Source: Pezicula radicicola
Taxonomy: Eukaryota > Ascomycota > Leotiomycetes > Helotiales > Dermateaceae
Assembly: GCA_003008705.1 (NCBI GenBank)
Contig: PDUO01000012.1
Location: forward strand, 572,870-636,869
Direction: 5' to 3'
DNA length: 64,000 nucleotides
A program made the position numbers and the translations under genes. This document shows positions 58,616 to 64,000 of the stretch, piece by piece (position 1 is the stretch's first letter; the number at the start of each line of letters is the position of its first letter). The notes below the pieces were generated by a model, which had not been told where the DNA came from, searched no databases, and saw nothing but the letters and a program-made list of their open reading frames with translations.

Positions 58616-60018
58616 TTAATTACAGGTGGATATCCCCTTAGAATTTGGCCACTTAAACCAACCCACAAAAGAACTCCTCTTCGCCTCCGAATCCTTCTCC
58701 TTCTCCTTCTCCCTCACCCATGCATTATTCCTCACCAAAGCACCCTTCGTCAATGTATTCTTCACCAATACATTTTTCTTTCTTTCAGCTCCAGCTCCGG
58801 CTCCGGCCCCGGCTCCAACCCCAATAAGCCTCTCCTTTTCCTTCTCAGTATATCCAATAGTAGAAGAGATATTTTCGTGACTAGTCTTACGACGACGATG
58901 AGGACGAACTTGAGTTTGAGGAATAGAACCAGAAGAAGTCTTCCGATCATGATGTGGTCTTCGTAAAGACTTAGATACAGTAGATGCATTCGCAGTGATA
59001 ACAGGATCATCTGGGAAATGAGCATGTAATGAAGCACCCGACTTCGACATAGGAATGGGTGTAGCAACACGAATTGATTTCGGTGAAGTTCCAGACTTTT
59101 TAGATCTGTTGGATACTGTTGAAACGCAAGTGGTTGCTGAAGAGAAATCAGAGGCGGATGATGAGGGTAACGCCATTTGTTTCTCGTGTGCTAGAAGTTC
59201 GTTGAGATCGGCGACGATGCTTAATACGTTTCCGTATTTTTGCATCCAGCATAATCTGATGATTCTTTCTAGTTTGGGTAGGCAATCCAGTTCTGGATAT
59301 TGTTGTTTTTTGTACAGGGCTTGGACTTCCATGGTCGATTTCTCGGCGTAGGGTGGTCTTCCTGTTGTCATCTCGTACATCGCGCATCCTAGGGCGAATA
59401 TATCGGTTTGTACGCTTGGTTTGCGTCCTGGGAGTCTACTTCGTGGTTCGTAGTTCACTGTGGGTTCAGATCCATTGACTGAGGAGCCAGCAAAATCTGC
59501 CAGTTTGAGGGTGTCTCTTTGACTGAATAGCATGTTGTGACAGCCGACTATGTACTTGTTAGCATGCCCAGCGTGACAAGGGCACAACATCTCTTACCAT
59601 CAGCCTGTATAACCCCACAACCATGGACGAATGCGAGGCCCTTTGCAGCTTGGAGGGCCCACTTCAGAGTCCTAAGCCTAGGGGCACCACATTGGTACTT
59701 TGATCGGATCCGGGTTCTAAGAGTTTCTTGACATCGTTGAAAAACAATGCCGTCCTCATGTTCGAGCTCAAAGCATCGTAGAACATTTCGGTGGCCACCA
59801 GCCACCACGAAACTACGATATGCCAGACGTTCAGACTCAATATCATCAATGCTTCGCTGTGTTCCTACGTCAATCTTGACCACCCTGTCCTCGTCAATCG
59901 CGAAGACAGCTCCGGAGACTCCTGTGCCAAGGTAAGGCAGGCCTTCCGTATCGCCATCCCATGGCTGGAAAATGACCTCTTGCTTCCGAGAAACTCTGGT
60001 GGTAGGTGATAATCCCAT
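58616..60018 (-). CDS. Divergent protein kinase (DFA instead of DFG)
   Basis: Two exons, 59598-60018 and 58616-59547, give 450 residues. The 50-base intron (GTAAGA..ACATAG) splits the Val codon after QAD. Kinase features are LGTGVSGAVFAIDEDRVVKI (glycine-rich loop and Lys ~48), a catalytic loop GVIQADVGCHNMLF with Asp ~140 and Asn ~145 but Gln-Ala in place of His-Arg, LKLADFAGSS with DFA for DFG (Asp ~158), and QTDIFALGCAMYEMTTGRPP for the F-helix region. The core residues for ATP and magnesium are thus present, and activity is possible but not certain. The C-terminal ~190 residues are Ser-rich and basic, with a (GA)n run and KEKEKDSEAKR. Similar kinases with an ADxxxxN loop and DFAGSS are frequent in filamentous fungi, and their substrates are unknown. 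Confidence 0.82.
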
Positions 60019-60961
60019 GGTAAGGGACGACGAAGGTGTGATTTGCGGTGCACTTTATTTACTGTTCGATTGTTAGATGGAAAACAAAGTGGTAATTAGT
60101 TTGCCTGTTCTTACACATTTACTCAAAAGTAGATAATGATCTGGATGTACAGAATAATCGACAAGTGCAATGTTCTGGTTGAGGATATCTGAGATGAGAA
60201 CGACCATTGCGATCATTTTAACCTCTTTCCAGAGAGAGACAGCAACTGACCATCGAAACATCGCCTCCACCCTTGGCAAGACTCCATTGTAAGGTGGTGT
60301 TATCAGCACTAGCTCTATGCAGTTCCAGAACAATAGTCAATAAATCTGTGTGCCCAAAATAATATCTCGACAATGATTCGTTCGTGACAGCCAAAAAGCC
60401 TTCATTACTTCAATGTGCAGCTACACGGTCTACACGGTCTACACGGTGTCCACCCTTTGAGGTACAGTTGCACATTGCGCTGTACCTTTTCGTATAGAGA
60501 ACAGACTCGCTGGCCAATGACGAGAATTTTTCTCCGATGTGAAAACCGGGGGGTCTGCAGGGACAACAGCCGATTGCCCAAAGAGTCTGGGTGCAGTAAG
60601 ATCCAGCCCGAGCATTACTTCGGAGACGAGGGGCAATAGACGCACTTACAGCCCAGAACGAACAAACACTTGTGATAAGCCGAGAAAGAAGTCCGAAATA
60701 TCGTGATGCCCAGGCTCGTAAATCACGTGTGGGGTGTAGAAGTAAGAAGCCTCACTTTTTCTTCAATCTCTCAGTAGTTTCAAAGGGCCTTTCACTGCGC
60801 TCGCAGCGGCTCGAGTAAAATTCATGCATTTACTATTCTCGGGTGTATCACAAAAACAATCCCACAAACCCATGTTATGCACATATTTCCATGCTCGAAG
60901 TATCAAAGAAAAAACGGTGATTGCCTTGTTTTAACACCGGCAAAATGGTGGATCAAACTCG
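60019..60961. other. Intergenic region between kinase and CAX genes
   Basis: This holds the promoter of the kinase gene and the 3' flank of the CAX gene. A short tandem of CTACACGGT occurs at about 60421-60447. The frames at 60073-60333 and 60415-60645 show no domain. Confidence 0.5.
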
Positions 60962-62626
60962 TCATCCTGCCAAAAGTCTACGTGCAACAGCCTCCACAGT
61001 TCCATTTACTGCCTCAACAGTACCTTCTGCATCTTCTACAGGATTTGGGTAGTTGAATGCGGCGACAGCAATGATCATGTAGACGATCACACATAAAGCA
61101 CCCTCCAAGTAATTGCTCTTCTGGTCCCTGAGGAAATTACCAACGACCAAGATAGAGAGAACCAAGACGATGACATCGAAGACCTCAAAGCTGAAATCCA
61201 TGGGCTTGTTGAGACCCCAACCAACAAGGACAACGAGTGGTGCATTAAACAGTGCAGTTTGAATAGTGGCGCCCTAAAATAAGGAAGTTAGTTTCTGCGG
61301 ATACTACGACCGACGGCATAAACATACCAGGACGTGGCTCAATGCCAGGTTAAGAGTATCGTCCCAAGCTTCGTCTATTGCTGTAAGATGCTCGGCAGCC
61401 TTTTCAACCAAGGGAATCAAAATCAACCCCACAAAACTGTCGGAGACGTGTCGCTCCTCAACGATGAAATTAATCTGATCAACAAGACCAATGGCAATAA
61501 GAGTGACAAGTGTAATAGAAACTGTGAGGGCGATGACACATTCAGTGAGAGTAAGTTTATTTTTATCGAGATCACGTTCTCGGTCAGCGTCTTTCTGCTC
61601 ATCAGATTCCAGGATAGCGTCGTAGATACCGTGATGAGTATGCATCTGGAACCAGAGGTAAGTAGCGTATGCAATCCAGAGCATGATGGCAGATATCCGG
61701 GATATGTTGAGGACTTTTGCAGCGATTTGGTCAGTGGTGAGAGGGAAATCTTCCGCTTGTACGCCAGCCTTGAAGGCAGTTGGAATAATGAGACCAAAGC
61801 CGCTACCAAACATTAGTACTAGTGGTTTTCAATTGTGGGGAGCAACTTACGCAACTAGAAGCAGACCACTTCCAACCTCACTCACAGCAGGGTCGAATTC
61901 TTGCTCCTCACGCCTCAGTCCGCCCGCGAAGAAGCACATGCCTAAACAAAGAAGTTGCGTGGCCAATATAGAACCCAGAATGGCAGCTTGTATGACCTGA
62001 TATTCTTCCTTCGTCAATAAGACCATGAACAGAACGATTTCTACAACAGAGCCAAGAGTTGTCTCTACGAGCACACCGAAGACCTTGGGGAGTTTCCTGG
62101 CTAGCTCTTGGCCCGCAAATCCAATCAAGTTTGCGCAGGGAACCATGGCGATATAATTGAGTATGAAAATCAGAAGATGGTGATCCGGAAGAGCGTAACG
62201 AACTGCAATGGCAGCGGGGACTATAGGCCAGAGAACGTTGACAGCTCGAGAAGCATCACTCGCGCTCCGCCAAGTGATCTTGAAGAAGTGCAGTGGGTGG
62301 AAGCCCTTCCTACCACTCTCTCCATCCGGTTGTATGCCCTTGGTGACCTTATGCCCTTTGTGGTTGAATCTAGGGAGGCCGTGATGGTGCTTCGCATGTT
62401 TCTCGTGGACTGGCTCAGGGGCAGTTGGGCTGACCTGTGTATTGTTCGAAGGTGTCATTTCAATATCTTGCTTTGGCGTCCCGTTCTCGTTCATCTCGCC
62501 GCCCTTCTTTCGTTCGAATAGACCCATGGTGGGCTTTGGAAAGGAGGAGTCGCGCCCGTGGTGTTTACTTCGGTTTGCGTTGCTGTTTCGATCAGGGCTC
62601 GTTGTCTTCGATGACCCAAACCTCAC
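60962..62626 (-). CDS. Ca2+/cation-proton antiporter (CAX family), probably vacuolar
   Basis: Three exons, 61851-62626, 61328-61802 and 60962-61273, give 520 residues. A hydrophilic, His-rich N-terminus (~110 residues, KHAKHHHGLPRFNHKGHK) precedes about ten membrane segments. The first alpha repeat is GVLVETTLGSVVEIVLFMVL, followed by AAILGSILATQLLCLGMCFF AGG. The second is VGLILIPLVEKAAEHLTAID, followed by LSHVLGATIQTALFNAPLVV. These are the paired exchanger motifs of the CAX group that move Ca2+ or Mn2+ into vacuoles against protons. The usual GNxxE asparagines are replaced (LGSVVE and VEKAAEH), while the glutamates remain, so this is a divergent CAX type and ion preference may differ. An Asp/Glu-rich loop (ESDEQKDADRERDLDKN) lies between the halves, as the acidic loop does in VCX1. 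Confidence 0.87.
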
Positions 62627-63931
62627 GCTTTAAGGTGGACGAAAGTTGAAGAAGAAAACCAGCGTATGTACAGTACACTACATCTATACACCAAGAGAAT
62701 TAAGAACTAAAGGAAAGAACTAAGAAAGAGAAGGGATGAGCATCCAAACGTCCAAACCTTGAAAGTTTAGAAGCAGCTGAAGGCGCTGACACCGCCAAGT
62801 CGCTTGCCGTTCTTGGCTGCTGCGCTGTTTGATAGAACTGACGCAGGAAATGCGTTCTATCGTCAACAAGATGGCGAAACAACGGCAGTAACACGTCGAT
62901 GGGATGGAAGGATTGATGAGCGTCATTACGCCTCATTGGCATTGATCGGACGTCGTGGATTTTGGTTTTCTTCAGGCGATCAATCGCGGGAATAATAGCC
63001 TGAAGCTACTCCCGGCTATTGCCCCATACTTCCTTCACGTGCGGTATAAATAGCAACACCATCTTTACCTATTCTTCTTTTAAATGTTTACAGCTCTTCA
63101 ACACGATTCAATTAGGTATATAATCATTTTTGTTTGATTTATTCTGTATCATGTTGAAGGAAGAGAGCTAGTTCCTCCTTTTTTCATCTCCCGGCCGTCT
63201 GCCATACGAAGTAATATACGCTATTTGGCTGGGCACACGTCGACCCAAGCGTGTCGACGAAATCTTGATTTTTTGGCAAAAGCTTCACAAGCTTCGAAAG
63301 CTCGAAGGAAAGACGCCTCCCGCTCTCTTGCCAAATCTTTTCTCTGGGTTCTGCAGGTTGGCCGTGATCTTGGGCTTAGCCTCTTGAGTTAATCTTGACG
63401 TCTACCTATCCCTCTAGCCTTCAGCTTGTCGCTTCAAGGAAATCATTGGCTAAGGACAATTCTTGCAAAGCTCAAATTCCTTGTCAACTACTGCAGTATA
63501 TCACCAATAGTGAAAATAGTCTGGTTGAAGGTCTTTCAAACAAAGGTTTTAGGTCGCTTTGAAAAGTTTCTTAGGTAGAAGACATCTGCCAATTGACGCA
63601 AGCCACGAGTAGCAAGAGCAAAGTTGCTTTTACTAAATTCGGGATTTGAAACTTCTTCTCCTTACATATCTCTAAGTACCTATGTTGTGGCATCTTTCGG
63701 TTGGTCTTCTCTAAGGCAAATTTCCATGGCAGTAGTATCTCAGCATGTAGCACAACATTTGATATTGAGACTTGCCGAACTCCGTACCCCGGTCACGTGA
63801 ATAACGAATATACTCCTCAATTGCGTGACTATAAATCCTTGCATAGCCCATATTGCAAAAAGAAAACTTCACTATGATTTATACATCTCCAATAAGCTTC
63901 CAATTTTATCGATCGATTTTCACCACAAAAA
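62627..63931. other. Divergent intergenic region at the right edge
   Basis: About 1.3 kb upstream of the CAX gene (-) and of the gene cut by the right edge (+). It has a purine-rich stretch and AAGCTTCACAAGCTTCGAAA near 63281-63300, plus short frames without domains. No gene or RNA was recognised. Confidence 0.5.
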
Positions 63932-64000
63932 ATGGATCCACCAATCATCTTCTCACCAGCAACCCAAACCCACCTCCTTCCGGAAATCGTGGCTATCCAC
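63932..64000 (+). CDS. Start of a gene cut by the right edge (possibly GNAT acetyltransferase)
   Basis: Only 23 codons are visible: MDPPIIFSPATQTHLLPEIV and AIH. A hydrophobic strand followed by a short helix start is the way many fungal GNAT N-acetyltransferases begin, but this is too little to identify the family. The ATG has an A/C-rich leader (CACCACAAAAA) typical of fungal starts. The preceding 100 bases contain TATAAAT-like words (63830-63835, ACTATAAATCC). Confidence 0.35.
   Translation, partial: MDPPIIFSPATQTHLLPEIVAIH

Overview
The window looks like nuclear DNA of a filamentous ascomycete (Pezizomycotina). Genes are short to medium with 50-100 base introns (GT..AG, CTAAC/CTAAT-like branch points). 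Fungal-type families are present: Zn2Cys6 factor, HET protein, 2EXR protein, EAF7, mL44, and an Alp16-type gamma-tubulin complex protein. Repeated DNA carries mutation patterns like repeat-induced point mutation (RIP). Leotiomycetes is my guess for the class; that is inference only. No rRNA, tRNA or CRISPR was recognised.

Layout. (1) 1-10.4 kb is a compact housekeeping block: mitoribosomal mL44 (cut by the left edge), a small mitochondrial membrane protein, a carnitine acetyltransferase, the NuA4 subunit EAF7, a GCP6-type gamma-tubulin complex protein, and the NDUFA5-type complex I subunit. (2) 10.4-18.4 kb is mixed: a Zn2Cys6 regulator, a RIP-degraded Tc1/mariner-like transposon with perfect 31-base terminal inverted repeats, a MITE-like element, a frameshifted 2EXR gene and a phytanoyl-CoA-dioxygenase-like gene. 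(3) 18.4-40 kb is gene-poor and accessory. Its main content is a same-strand array of a divergent paralogous family with an RRM-like core. I count four apparently intact or nearly intact members (21.3, 23.5, 28.9 and 34.9 kb models), one full-length copy broken by two nonsense codons (32.9 kb), one truncated copy with four 31-residue repeats (31.3 kb) and at least one short remnant (27.3 kb). (4) 40.5-48.5 kb has a secreted thaumatin-like protein with an unusual Lys/Glu tail, an Rkm5-like methyltransferase and a long-chain acyl-CoA synthetase. (5) 48.5-58.6 kb is AT-rich and decayed: MITE-like elements, a HET pseudogene with at least four in-frame stops, and two broken hypothetical genes. (6) 58.6-64 kb returns to normal genes: a divergent protein kinase, a Ca2+/H+ antiporter-like CAX protein, and the start of a gene cut by the right edge.

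How the genes relate. The housekeeping genes do not form an operon. Several serve mitochondrial and acetyl or acyl metabolism (mL44, NDUFA5, carnitine acetyltransferase, acyl-CoA synthetase), probably by chance linkage. The strongest candidate for something undescribed is the 21-36 kb array. Its members share a conserved N-C-C/A-L-F start, a G-K-V-F/Y strand, a W-N-R/K-x-K-V linker, an S-R-V..GP start of a second domain and a terminal D-P-C motif. Their N-termini vary freely. Several copies carry stops of the kind RIP produces. The array therefore behaves like a family that duplicates and decays rapidly next to repeat-rich DNA.
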